Shown one piece after another: positions 34,055-45,949 of a stretch of 64,000 nucleotides of DNA (position 1 is the first letter of the stretch; every line of letters starts with the position of its first letter). The position numbers and the translations under genes are program-made. The stretch is from positions 251,660,484-251,724,483 of the forward strand of contig CP136064.1 of the NCBI GenBank assembly GCA_032622095.1, written 5' to 3'. The notes under the pieces are model-generated. The model saw nothing but the letters and a program-made list of their open reading frames with translations, searched no databases and was not told the DNA's origin. The stretch comes from Siphonodentalium dalli (Eukaryota; Mollusca; Scaphopoda; Gadilida; Siphonodentaliidae).

Positions 34055-34645
34055 TTATCTCAATTTTCTGAAGGCTAAGTTTAGAAATATACTCACCCTC
34101 TTCAGGAGCGATATATTAGCTATAGATATCAAACCATAAAACTGTTCTCGCGTTGGAGATAGCCAATAGTATTTTGGAATGAACTGTTCACGGATATCTC
34201 TAAATTCGTCGCATATCAGTAGGAGATGATACTCGTCCCCTATCCCGTTACCGCACTGTTCACAGGTATTACAAGGTATACTGTTTCGCCACCGCCTTTT
34301 TTCAACGGGGAGTCGGTGGTTGGTTGATCTAAATTTCACCATATAAGGGATCAGATGATCTGGCAACTGAAGCAAATACCGGCTAATACAGGGGATGGTT
34401 TTAATATTTCTGTAAAAAGTTGCTCTTGACGAATCAGATAATTCTAAATCGATAAAAAGTTTAGCCCAATGCTGCTCTATAAGAAAGGTCTTAATATTGC
34501 GAATGTCCTGTTTAGATAAAGCAGACTGTGACTCCCATATAGAACGTAGATCAAGTTCATTCAGGGTGTTTGTCACAAAGTTAAGCCATTTTGACTTGCG
34601 TTGCTCTGGTGAAGAATGCGTATAATTTATTAGTGGCCCTTCCAA
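34055..34645 (-). pseudogene. 5'-truncated LINE, C-terminal ORF2 fragment
   Basis: A 196-residue uninterrupted frame on the minus strand. Its middle has YMVKFRSTNHRLPVEKRRW, a CNTCEQCGNGIGDEYHLLLI cluster and a following EQFIPKYY. That matches the cysteine-His 'C..C....G.E.H.L..C' tail and (L/F)IPKYY motif at the end of reverse-transcriptase polyproteins of invertebrate LINEs. The catalytic RT domain is missing, so this is a 5'-truncated insertion. The intact frame suggests it is younger than the fragments at 32037 and 60543. Confidence 0.78.
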
Positions 34646-34667
34646 TCATTTAAAATAATTATAAGTC

Positions 34668-35340
34668 ATCTGGGTTAACATCACCTATTACATGACTCTC
34701 CGGATAAAGTTACATCTATCTTGGAAGTTGATAATACACGCTCGTAATGTGTAATTATTAGTTCCTCTTTAGATCATCTGAGGTCCACAGCATCAGTCGT
34801 ATATTCCGCGACATTCCCAGCGTCATTTTACTTTCGTACACCAATTTTATGGGATGACAATAAACGCTCTTTATTGATTATATAATTGATTAGTCCCACT
34901 TTACGTCGTCTGAAGTTTATATCTCATAACACTAAACGGGTCTGTTTATCCCCGTGTTTCAATTTTCACCTATCATATTGCAACAATTTTGGGTATATAA
35001 TGAATATTTTAGTTAAATTAATTATTATTTTAAGACATCTGGGGCAACGGGACCAATCTAACACATTCCCCGGGTAAATTAAATGACCTATATGTACACA
35101 GTGTAAGCTCAGAGAGATAAACCGTTTGGTCGCCTATAGTCAAAATATATTTAAAATAATTGTCAGTGCCATTTTAACACATCTGAGGTCAAAGTACGGA
35201 CCTATCTAATAAGATTCCCCTGCTAAGTTACTACTATAAACACATGTTCAGCTCCGATGGTCCAGCCGTTTGGTCGCGTTTAAGCGGACAAACAAAAACA
35301 AACATAGGAACAAAATTGAGCTTTAATATTAGTATAGATA
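34668..35340. repeat. Degenerate ~140-bp tandem repeat
   Basis: Five units each contain CATCTG(A/G)GG(T/C), a CC-rich ATTCCCCGGGTAA-like block and a CTATAT. The last part (GATGGTCCAGCCGTTTGGTC then GGACAAACAAAAACAAAC and AGTATAGAT) is a form common at the ends of invertebrate interspersed repeats. An ORF at 34886 lies in this array and is not considered real. Confidence 0.6.
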
Positions 35341-35733
35341 ACATAATTATTTGAAAATATATCAGAATTCCACCTGAATTGATGCCGCGGATACACATGA
35401 ACATTTAAAGCCCGGAAGTCGTTGGTTGTATGTTATAATTTTGAAATATAAGTTAGCAAATTATGAAAATTTCCTCAAGAATATACTTACTATAGTATAC
35501 TGATAGTATGAAGGCAATACTATCCACTTTGAGTGAGAGAAAATGCAGTTCGATTGTGAAAAGCACGTTGTCTGTTTATCATCAGAGAGTCACGAAGCAA
35601 TCCGTAGTTTTCCGGAAATCGTCGGCTATATATATTGTTGAGAATTTTCCGCGTGAACAACAACCACAACACAAGGAAAGTGATCTGTTCTGGTAATGCT
35701 ATTGCGATGACAAACTGTTGTGCTATCTTCTTT

Positions 35734-36250
35734 TTAAAGATACGGGCGGTGTTGGCGGTGGGTATGCTGTTAAAATATTTACCTCCGTCAAAAACCGCCA
35801 TAAACAGAAAGAATAGTAAAATATAGACAGACCTTGTTCTTATACCAATCAGAATAATGTCATAAAAAGTATGTTATTGTCAAATGTTTTTCCTTTGTTA
35901 TGTAAACAAAAGAAAAGAACGTTACAGAACCTGGCTTTTGTTTAGATCCTGATATGGTAAACATAAAGAGCATTGTTTACCTGATATGGAAATAATAAAG
36001 AGCGTGTATATCATTTGTGTGTGATTAACCAATATAATTAAGCTGTGTTATGTAAACAGAAGCAACACTTCTGTAACACGAGCAGGCTCTTGTTTACGAA
36101 CAACATCATACGTCTTGACGACAATCTACTATTTACGCGCTGATTATGTTTGACATATGAACAAAATATATATTTTTTAATATTCCTTCTGTTGATGGCG
36201 ATTTGAAAAAATATGAATATTTCTGCAACGAACGCCGCCCGTGCCTTTAA
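35734..36250 (-). mobile_element. MITE-A copy 5
   Basis: 517 bp, TTAA at 35734-35737 and 36247-36250, inverted orientation. It has a short internal deletion relative to the 528-bp copies, between the CGCTCTTTAT-like blocks (about 35970). Confidence 0.87.
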
Positions 36251-36389
36251 AATACAATCGTATTAAAAGCTTTATTTGGTGGGTGGCGTAATTATATTGT
36301 GTTTTTAAGCGCATGCATGCGCGCGCAATTTTACTAGGTGCGATTTACAATATAATCGTTGTAAAAGACATATACTGTGTGTGACGTAA

Positions 36390-36895
36390 TCTCATATATA
36401 TTTTGAAGACCTCTGTCTGTTTGTCTGTCTGTTTGTTTGTTTGTCATTTATACAAATCTACGATTGTCGACCGATCGGGACGAAACTTGGTACGTGTGTG
36501 TAGTTTGACCAGGCGGTGGACGTTGTCGTATTGGCGAGCCCGTGCGGCGCCCACTTCGCGCATGCGCAGACGAGATCTCGGAAACGGGTGGAGCTATCGA
36601 CTTGAAATTTGGTATGTGAATGTATCTTGCCCCGAGTACGAATTTTATCGGGTCGCCGAGCCCGTGCGACACCAGCTTCGCGCATGCGCAGACCAGATCT
36701 CGGAAACGGGTGGAGCTATCGACTTGAAATTTGGTATGTGAATGTATCTTGCCCCGGATACGAATTTTATCGGGTCGCCGAGCCCGTGCGACGCCAGCTT
36801 CGCGCATGCGCAGACGAGATCTCGGAAACGGGTAGAGCTATCGACTTGAAATTTGGTTTTTGAATAGCCCGGACAACGTCGGGCTCATCGGCTAG
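36390..36895 (+). mobile_element. Helitron-like element, unit 1 of a head-to-tail triple
   Basis: Begins TCTCATATATATTTTGAAGA after an A and ends with a hairpin AGCCCGGACAACGTCGGGCT (36866-36885), six bases, then CTAG (36892-36895), after which unit 2 follows. 5' TC, a 3' hairpin and a CTRR end are Helitron hallmarks. Inside are a CTGT/TTGT microsatellite and three ~123-bp repeats with GAGATCTCGGAAACGGGTGG. No Rep/helicase coding, so it is non-autonomous. Open frames on both strands are repeat translations. Confidence 0.85.
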
Positions 36896-37392
36896 TCTCA
36901 TATATATTTTGAAGACCTCTGTCTGTCTGTCTGTCTGTTTGTCATTAATACAAATCTACGATTCTCGACCGATCGGGACGAAACTCGGTACGTGTGTGTA
37001 ATTTGACCAGGCGGTGGTCGTTGTCGTATTGGCGAGCCCGTGCGACGCCCGTGCAGCGCACGCGAGACGAGATCTCGGAAACGGGTGAAGCTATCGACTT
37101 GAAATTTGGTATGTGAATGTATCTTGCCCCGAATACGAATTTTATCGGGTCGCCGAGCCCGTGCGACGCCAGCTTCGCGCATGCGCAGACGAGAACTAGG
37201 AAACGGGTGGAGCTATCGACTTGAAATTTGGTTTGTGAATCTATCTTGCCCCGAATACGAAGTTTATCGGGTCGCCGAGCCCGTGCGACGCCCGCTTCGC
37301 GCATGCGCAGACGAGATCTCGGAAACGGGTAGAGCTATCGACTTGAAATTTGGTTTTTGAATAGCCCGGACAACGTCGGGCTCATCGGCTAG
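36896..37392 (+). mobile_element. Helitron-like element, unit 2
   Basis: 497 bp, starts TCTCATATATATTTTGAAGA directly after the CTAG of unit 1 and ends with its own hairpin and CTAG. Again three internal ~123-bp repeats, the first with a small deletion in the CGCGAGACGAG region. Confidence 0.85.
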
Positions 37393-37898
37393 TCTCATAT
37401 ATATTTTGAAGACCTCTGTCTGTCTGTCTGTTTGTCTGTCTGTTTGTCATTAATACAAATCTACGATTCTCGACCGATCGGGACGAAACTCGGTACATGT
37501 GTGTAGTTTGACCAGGCGGTGGTCGTTGTCGTATTGGCGAGCCCGTGCGACGCCCGTGCAGCGCGTGCGCAGACGAGATCTCGGAAACGGGTGAAGCTAT
37601 CGACTTGAAATTTGGTTTGTGAATCTATCTTGCCCCGAATACGAAGTGTATCGGGTAGCCGAGCCCGTGCGACGCCCGCTTCGCGCATGCGCAGACGAGA
37701 TCTCGGAAACGGGTGGAGCTATCGACTTGAAATTTGCTATGTGAATGTATCTTGCCCCGGATATGAATTATATCGGGTCGCCGAGCCCGTGCGACGCCAG
37801 CTTCGCGCATGCTCAGACCAGATCTCGGAAACGGGTGGAGCTATCGACTTGAAATTTGGCTTTTGAATAGCCCGGACAACGTCGGGCTCATCGGCTAG
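37393..37898 (+). mobile_element. Helitron-like element, unit 3
   Basis: 506 bp, same ends. The CTAG at 37895-37898 is followed by T and a (TA)n tract. The composite array is thus flanked by A on the left and T on the right, as expected for Helitron insertion between A and T. Confidence 0.85.
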
Positions 37899-38127
37899 TT
37901 ATATATATATATATATTAGGATAAAATTAATAAAATTTAATCTCAATCTTATCTAATGTTATTAGGTGCACGTTTTCTGTCCAATTAATCAGGTAACGTA
38001 AATTAGATGGGTTTTGAAATGACGAGTATTATGGGACGATTAAAATAGACTCGATATGATTTGAACGAGATTACCGTGCATGCCGCCATGAATTTGATCT
38101 TCCTTGGAGTTCAGCTGGTTCCTGGCG

Positions 38128-38275
38128 TTTGATTATATACAAACATTATGTAACAGATTGTCTCTTGTGTTTAAAAATTCTGTCTATTATTTATATTATT
38201 TCTATTTATGGTCGTTATAGCGAATGTGACTTTTTAGCAGCAATACCCACGGCGAACGCCGTCCATATATATATC
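38128..38275 (+). mobile_element. Diverged right-end fragment of MITE-A
   Basis: CTATTTATGGTCGTTATAGC, then GAATGTGACTTTTTAGCAGC and ATACCCACGGCGAACGCC, resembles the right ~80 bases of MITE-A (TTTATGGCGGTTTTTGACGG ... CATACCCACCGCCAACGCC). It has about 25 percent mismatches and no left end. Confidence 0.5.
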
Positions 38276-38469
38276 CATAGAGGTGAATATTACATGCCAC
38301 TTTTCAAAGGCGAAATCCCTATACACTCATATACAATGCATTGCTTTGCTCACTCAGAAACAGCTCAATGTTATCAATAAGATGGGTTGCAGCGTGTGCG
38401 AATTCGTTTACACTGATGTGTTTACCATTTATGCTTTTGGTCTTATTGCAACCATTTCACTGTTTTCTT

Positions 38470-39310
38470 AATTCGGAGTGCTAAGTAACACAATAGCAGC
38501 ATAGCACTGCTGTTTTTTGTGATTGAAACAACCTTGTTTTATTCATCCGTCAAGTACCATATTAGCAGCATAGCACAGCTGTATTTGTGATTGAAACTAT
38601 TTTGTTTTCGCCCATCATGTAGCAGTTTAGCAGCATAGCACATCTGTATTTGTGATTGAAACTATTTTGTTTTCGCCCATCAAGTAGCAGTTTAGCAGCA
38701 TAGCATTGATGTATTTGTAATTGATAATATCATTTATATTCGCCCATCGAGTAGCAGATTAGCAGCATAGCATATCTTTATCTCTGATGAAAACTCTGTT
38801 TTAAACAGTATAATAGGTAGCAGATTAGCATAACACAACTGCGCTTGAGTCTGAAACTCTCTTTTCTTAATTCGGAGTGCTGAGTAGCAGAATATCATAG
38901 CACCATTGCCTTTAAGTTTGAAATTATCGTTTCTTGATTCAGACTACAAAGAAGCATATTAGCAGCATATATAGCTGCTTTGGGATTGAAACCAACTTTT
39001 TTTTATTCATCCGCCAAGTAGCAGATTAGCAGCATGGCACCATTGTGCTTAAGTTTGAAACTATCTTTTTCATTCGTCCATCAAGTAGCAGATTCGTAGC
39101 ATAGCACTGATATATTTGTGATTAAAAATATCTTTTTTTCGCCCCTCAAGTAGCAGATTAGCAGCATAGCACAGCTGTAGTTTTGATGAAAACTCTCTGT
39201 TTTCAAAAAAGACTACTATGTACCAGATTAACATAACATCACTGACCACGAGTTTGAAACTCTCTTTTCTTAATTCGGAGTGCTGAGTAGCAGATTAGCA
39301 TAGTAGTCCA
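38470..39310. repeat. ~65-bp satellite array, left block
   Basis: About twelve units with AAGTAGCAGATTAGCAGCAT, AGCACAGCTGTATTTGTGAT and TGAAACTAT followed by a T-run and CGCCCATC. The units vary. The order of variant units around 38880-39070 is shared with 47545-47760, so both blocks come from one larger array. Confidence 0.88.
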
Positions 39311-39775
39311 GGCACATTAGGCGTGAAAGGGGAAAAGTAAGGAAATAAATAAGGGAAAGCTAATTTTTATATATTATTTAGGCCATAACATCGCGAATGC
39401 TTTACGAATAGTCCCCTAAAATCGGAGTTGAGCTTTCGGAGTTAACCACTTTTCCAAAAAAAATAAAAAAATATTTTCACATTCATAGGAATAATGGGAT
39501 GATATACAAATTTTCAGCCGAAATATATACCAAATGTACTCAATATTGTTCAATACACAATTCTCGAAACAGAGACACAAATTCAACGGGGGGATTTGAA
39601 TGAATTTCGCAGATATGGATATAAAATAACATAATGATCCAAAAAAATGACGATATTTTCAGACAAACTATCCTATTCTTTGTTACATTTCTCGGGATAT
39701 TCATTACATAGGCGCAAGAATATTTTTTTTAAAACTGCACACACATCACTCCTGCAATAGAATATGCGGGATTAG
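39311..39775. other. Non-coding stretch
   Basis: No gene or bounded repeat recognised. Confidence 0.4.
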
Positions 39776-39779
39776 CAAC

Positions 39780-40440
39780 TATACTTATGATAAGTGGTCA
39801 ATACTTGTAAAAACATAACCCTACCCCCTAAACTGGCTGTCGTCACATTTTGCTCTTCCGCTAGTCCAAGTGATTGTTGTAGAAAACACACCAACTGTGA
39901 AAAGGGTGATAAAAGCATGAAACTTGGCACATATGTTCCTTATACGCCACTGCTCATTTTCACATGTGGCGACAGGCTCTTCTTAGCAACGGTTGATAGG
40001 CAACTACCCGGCATCGGATTAATGCATATGGCTGATATGATATGTGTTCTAACAAACTAAACTACGTCGTGTAGCATTTTTATGGTGAAAATAATTGTTG
40101 TCAGTTTTGACCTGACTGACAAATTACCATATTTCTTACTTACAAGGGGGTGACGGTTGCTAGGGACACACACACAATCTGAAAATGCACATATGACTGA
40201 TATTATGGTAGCTTTAACAAACTAAACTACACCTAATAGCACTTTTATGTTGAAAACAATTAGAATAGTTGTTGTTAGTGTTGAGCTGGCTGAAAAAAAT
40301 ACCATATAATTCTTACTTATATGAGTGGTTACCGTTGCCAGGGTCATACCCGAAATACAAAAATGCTCATATGACTGATATTATGGTAGTATTAACGTTT
40401 TTATGGTGAAAACAATTATAAATGTTGTTAGTGTGAGCCT
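39780..40440. repeat. Degenerate ~170-180 bp tandem repeat
   Basis: Three to four units share ACTGATATTATGGTA, AACAAACTAAACTAC, TTTTATGGTGAAAA and a GGTT(A/G)C(C/T)GTTGC(C/T)AGGG block. An 88-codon frame at 39794 lies in the first unit and is unlikely to be a gene. Confidence 0.65.
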
Positions 40441-40569
40441 AACCAGAATGTGCTACAAATTTAGTTTTCATATGGGTACAATTATCCGTTATGCTCCATC
40501 AGTTCAGATATCGGGAATTCAAAATGAGAGTTGAAATGTTGTTGCTTATATTTAATATGAGGCATGACC

Positions 40570-41110
40570 ATAATAGTTATATAAGCCATAGACCTACACA
40601 GCTAGATGAATAATGTAAGTCACGGACCCATTCTACTAAATATGAAGAACATAGGGTCAGCCACCAATAAGTTAGCCATGTGCCTAGCCTACAATAGTTA
40701 GGTTAGAACCCAGACACTAGTCACAGGACCCATGTCCATACATATAGACTATGGACGTTGGATATGTATAGTCCATGAACCAGACCGCTTCATATAAGCC
40801 ATGATATATTGGCATACACCATTTAACCGCGATGCCAGGTTATACCTGGTCACCGAGGCCGCAATGGAGCGATGTCGTGTTATAGAAATACAATAGTATA
40901 CTCTATGGCGATGGACCCAGCCCATTATACATGTATGATATCTATGACCATGACCATGACACTGTTACATGGTGCAAATACCCAAGTGCCCACAGATAGA
41001 CCATGTACTAAGATACCATAGACCAAGTGCGATGCACAATACATTAGTACACCACGGATTCAGGACCCTATCTATGGTATGAACATATGAGACAGTTTTG
41101 TGACAGACCA
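40570..41110. repeat. Degenerate CATGGACC-rich repeat, left of the long-TIR element
   Basis: Many loosely spaced CCATGGACC, GACCCA.G and ATAGTCCATG words. The same vocabulary fills 46200-47040, on the other side of the pseudogene block. Confidence 0.55.
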
Positions 41111-41111
41111 A

Positions 41112-41112
<1 letters not shown>

Positions 41113-41176
<64 letters not shown>
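41113..41176. repeat. (TA)n microsatellite
   Basis: About 32 uninterrupted TA dinucleotides. Confidence 0.97.
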
Positions 41177-41180
<4 letters not shown>

Positions 41181-41285
41181 CCGATGCCACATATACGAAA
41201 GTTAAGGATGGGGGGGGGGCCTTATAAATAGCCCATACACATATGGCACTGTATGTTGGCCATGTAGTGTGGTCGTGGGAGAGTT

Positions 41286-41530
41286 GAACCCGGAAGAAAT
41301 TGGATACAAGCTGGTTTTGGTGTCATTCGAAGCGGAAAAACACCAGGAACAACATATCCAAAATCCGCAAAAATCCGCTCATGGGAAAATTCAGGATCCA
41401 AGATGGCGTCCAATATGGCTAACACAATACGTAAATTTCCCATTTGTGCCCAATAACACATGAAACCTCAGTAATTGTGGAAAATTACGCACCAAAACAT
41501 ATTCCACATTGAAAGTAACACATGTCAGAA
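41286..41530 (+). repeat. Left arm of long inverted repeat
   Basis: AACCCGGAAGAAATTGGATA onward is the reverse complement of 45950-46195. The first ~127 bases are about 90 percent identical, and the inner part (GGAAAA..C.CACCAAAA, then ATTCCACATTGA.AGTAACA) is weaker. A second, diverged AAGATGGCGTCCAATATGGC block at about 41760 suggests tandem subterminal repeats inside the arm. Confidence 0.85.
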
Positions 41531-42000
41531 AACGCATACTGTCAAGCTTGTTGTCTTTGGGGGCAGATGGCTATCAATATGGCCGCTGAATTCGGGAAAA
41601 TTATAATTTTTAATTGTATACAAATATTCTTCTAATAAAAATGTCTATTATTAGCATATCCTACATTTCAATAAAAGCAGTTTTGGTACATTTTGACGCA
41701 GAAAGGAACCGAGACCAACATATAAATTTATTTTAAAAATAGCACAAGCAGTCAGGATACAAGATGGCGTCCAATATGGCGGTCAAATGATGATATTTCG
41801 AGTCAGTGCCCATTAGCACGCAAACTCCGGGTTATATGGAAACTATTTAACCAAAACGGAAGCTACATTGACTTAGTCATGATACAGATGATACATAAAT
41901 GTCCTTCTCGCGTTGTGCAATTGCTATAAATCGTGAGAATAGCACAGTCGGGTTGAATTGCATTCGATCATTCTCGACTCTGATCCCAGGATATAAATGG

Positions 42001-45000
42001 TCAAGAGATTTTATTTGATCCTTCCGCTTGATCTGTGATACTCATGCCGTTAAAGTTTTTGTGAATCTCGAAACCGACACGTTCAGAGTCAATACAGTTA
42101 ACACTGTCCCCATCACTAGATGTTAACCCAGACGACAGGGAGCGTAGTTTACCTTCACTCAAATCAAAAGGTTCATGTTCGTCAAACCAACGTTGTATGA
42201 TTATCAAATCATCAGAGTCACGTTTGCTCCTACTTGCCCCGAACTCCGCGTGCTGTTCACTGGTGGTATGTCTAAGTTTGGTTAATTCGGTCATGGCATC
42301 ATGAATCTCGGCACACCTATGCATGCTATATATCCATTGCATTCGGACATATTCGGTCATTCCCCTACCTCTTGTCAGACCTCCTCTGCTTTTGATAGAA
42401 CGCATAAGGACTTGTTATATTTATGAGATCTGTTGATAATCCTGCCCATAATCTATTGCTTCTACGTACAGCATGAAACCCATTTTCGGCGAAACATTTG
42501 TACAGCCAAGGGTGTTTATTAGGTAGTTCCAACATTTGCTGTAGATAGAGTCGACAGCTCTTGGCACAGTTGGCGTGACCGATAGCGGCAAATAGATTGA
42601 GCATTTTCCCCACAGTAGCGATATGCAGACTCCAATTTCCTGTCCTCTCTGCTCTAATGAAATTCTTCAACGTTTGCACATATTCCAAATACTGAACCCA
42701 CAACTTTGCTGTCGGAGATTTCTCAATAAGCAACGATTTATACTTGTTCAAACATTCCTCGAGTTTCATCAATGGTTGAGACCCAGAAACAGCACTTGCA
42801 GGAATTACTCTACTTTCAATAGATTTGTAAAAATCACTTATTGCGTTCATCTCATCCTTCTCTATTCTAGGTATTGTTTTTTCTTCAGACTGATTTATAG
42901 CTACTGTGGAATCAGGCGAAGCATCGAGCACCTTCTCATTCTGCACTGTTCGGCCACCCCATGGGCTTGTCGGACTTGTACTTGTTTCTGTAGATGGCAC
43001 AATGTCTGAGATCAGCTTATTTGTAAGAGCAGCATCAATTAAGAAATGTCCACGCACTGCCCTTGATATTGCCTTCCCAGAAGTCATATGCGTAACTGCG
43101 TTAGGGCGATAGACATTCTCCAGAGCCTCTTCCAAACCCGAACCCTTCATTAGTGAACCAATACTACCCATGGAACTCATAATGGTATGAAAGCCACACA
43201 GCCTGCAGACTATATTCAGGGACTTTGTCATTATAATATTCGTGGCCTTTATCCACAATGGCTGATCAAATGTGGTACATGGTGTCAGGATGTTTAGTTT
43301 GGTCGCTTGACCCTGAACACAAAGGAGAGTTGAATATATACAATCCTCATCGGACGGATTCAAATCTATAATCGGCAAAAACAGAACATCAGACTTCGTT
43401 GGGCACTTCTGGTCATCAGTCGTAATATATTGCATGAAGCCCGACCAATTTGTCCGAGGCTTTGTAGATTGGTTCACAAACCACCCTGAATGCCACAGTA
43501 GATCAGTGTTGAGCTCTGTGGGGGCAATTGGTGTGGAGTAATCAGTTGAAGCAAAGGTTTGTAAGACAACGATGAAAGGCCTTTACCGGGAGAATCAACA
43601 TAATGGCATATCTGGACCCCTTTACCTCGAACTAGCTCATCAACCTGCGAACGCTGGCACCTGTTAATGGTGTGTGGCCTGAGGCTAAGCTGTGTTTGAT
43701 CTTTTGGAGTAGAGATTGCTATCATACACATACCATGGAATGTTCCCTGACCATCTAAAGTTGCTATGTTATGGTCTACATTGTCGGCAACCCACTGTGT
43801 ACATGTTCCGGGGAAATAGTCGGTTAGAATATCGTCAGGACGTTCGGTTTGGATGACAGACTGTTTGTATCTTTCTACTTCGTCGTGTGTAATGGAGAAC
43901 CCCCAACCTAGATAACTCACTCACCAACCATTTTGAACCGAACATGTGATCCATCTCCACACCGAAACAAAAGAGCGTTGGTGTTATAACAGATCGGGGT
44001 CGAGCAGATTGAATTATGGAGTGCCCAATGCTATTTATCTTCAAATCGGATAGAATCAGAACACTTAACATCGTGTGCAAATAATGCGGAACCCACTGTC
44101 GACCCCGTTCAATGGAAGATATATCTTCACTGGTTGAATTAGTGTCATACAGTCTCTCTTATTTCTGCTCGTAATGTCCTTGCTGCTGTCAACATTATCC
44201 TTTCAGTTTCCTCTTCAATACTATCTCTCTTATCACAGTACCATTTTTCGTTTATGATAAACTTTGCCATGTTCCGAAAACACACTATATTGTTCCGTCC
44301 CTCAACTTCGGCGAAAAATATAAACTCCCCGTAGTGGTCCTGCAGTTTCTCTTTGAGCCATTTCATACTATACACATGACAATCACCCGCAAACTCAATC
44401 ATTTTGTCATGCAACTCCCCAGAGTATATAATTCTGCACCAGCTTCGAGCCAACTACAAACCATCTCAAACCATTGCTGCATTCCCTGGTCCGATCTCCT
44501 ACCACTTTTCGCCTTATCGACCAATGTTGGATTTTCTTTACCCTACTGGAAATCAGTATAACAGCGTGAGTGGTAGACAGATTCTGCTGCTACCAAGTCT
44601 ATACAACCATACAACCGATCCTGCACATCGGATGCCCATTTGGTCCCACTTTTATCACAATTTTAGGATATTGTCCCGAATTGGGAGGGTTGTTACTTGC
44701 CTCACCCCTGATTTGTCGGGATGTCGAGGATCTATAGTGGAAGGCGTACCACAAAACATACAGTCTGTCTTGAAATCAAACGGTGACACACCAGATCTCA
44801 GTTGTTTATTTGGAGGTACTTCGGTAGTTATTTCGACAGAACGGTGTCGCCTTTTTGGATCTGTGAAATCTCTACGACAATTCGAATGGACAAGAACTTT
44901 ACCGACTGGTGTCATCTGATAGCGCTCAATCAGATAATCTTTCAGGTCGTGCCTCCCACATTTATCACAGAAATTGATCAATGTCAAAATGCCTTTCTTA

Positions 45001-45101
45001 GACACGATGACGGGAGGTTTGTCATCAAAACCCGATGGGCATAAAACACACATGTCATCCCGAAATTGCGTAATTTCTTGCGCCTCGCAAAATTCTGCCA
45101 T
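42001..45101 (-). pseudogene. Pseudogene of a large uncharacterised animal protein family
   Basis: Six minus-strand frames read in order as one protein of roughly 1000 residues. The N-terminus has C..C and VHSNCRRDF motifs with a second CMFCG. Then follow LYTLGELHDKM-like, KWLKEKLQDHYGEFIFFAEV, a long charged helix, GVEMDHMFGSKWL, a VADNVDHNIATLDGQGTFHG block, FLPIIDLNPSDEDCIYSTLL, TFDQPLWIKA, CRLCGFHTIMSSMGSIGSLM, RAVRGHFLIDAAL, ERTGNWSLHIATVGKML and SRGGLTRGRGMTE. I recall uncharacterised, often multicopy proteins with this same order in corals, brachiopods, molluscs and fish; their function is unknown to me. This copy is broken: frameshifts near 44655, 44415, 44143, 43905, 43510 and 42415, and a stop at 44543-44545. 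From memory the family continues past the point where this copy ends (42001), so it is also 3'-truncated or the rest lay in further exons. Confidence 0.82.
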
Positions 45102-45379
45102 AACTATATATTCAATACAAGACCAACTGATATATGGACTGACAATACATTTAAATGATAGAAATATAGAATATGTATAGTAACAGGTCTCCTGCGTGCC
45201 TTGGCACCGTTAGGTTTCAACAGGAGAAAAGTTATAAGCCTTCAATCCAGTGGTTTGCAAATCAAAGTATTACTACTTGGACATACACAGTCGGAATGAT
45301 ACAATACAAGCAACGAAGCTATGTGCGAAAAAGCAGCCGATAGGCGAGACCTTTTATGTGCATCTGTGAGAACAAGCAT

Positions 45380-45505
45380 ATAGTACGTGTTCTGTTATAA
45401 ACGCTCTTTATATTCTGTTCTGTTCTGTTATATACACGCTCTTTATGACATTTCCTGGAAGGGTATAGCAAAACACGTGTTCTGTAGCAAACGCTCTTTA
45501 TTGTT
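45380..45505. repeat. Triple CGCTCTTTAT motif block
   Basis: GTTCTGTTATAAACGCTCTT, ATACACGCTCTTTATGACAT and GTTCTGTAGCAAACGCTCTT lie within 125 bases. The same word is in MITE-A and MITE-C, but the surroundings here match neither fully. Confidence 0.5.
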
Positions 45506-45949
45506 GAACGAACCGACATTGCCAGCCAGCTAACATATATATCAGTGATACACATAAACTTGGTTTATTCGCTGTATGGACTTACAAATCGCAGTTATAG
45601 TAAATTATATAGACACATTAAGCACATAAATTCGTCAATGTTCATAACTGGTTGAATAAATTGATAAAAACGGCATTTGAGAGTCAAACATGTGTTGTAT
45701 TTCAAAGTGCTGTGAAATCCTTGTCCATGTGCGGATTTTGGCAAATTGTGGATATGTTGTTTCTGTGGCTTTATCGGTTAGATTGATACCAAATTTAACA
45801 TGTATTCCAGAAAATATGACATACCAATATAATTGACTGTTGTCTTAGACAAATATATACTTGAAAATTATAATTTTCTCGAATTTGGCTGTTATATTAA
45901 CAGAAGTATGTCCCAATTGACAACAAAATTGTTTATATATTTTTTATAA

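Noticed and set aside
36403-37866. Many 75-119 codon frames on both strands
   Set aside because: Translations of the Helitron-like internal repeats.
36390-37898. Regular direct repeats considered as a CRISPR array
   Set aside because: Animal DNA, repeat units of 123 and ~500 bp with no unique spacers and no cas genes.
38470-39310. TAGCAGCATAGCAC resembles the 5' part of miR-15/16-type sequences
   Set aside because: It is a satellite monomer, without a precursor hairpin at each unit and with mismatches outside a few bases.
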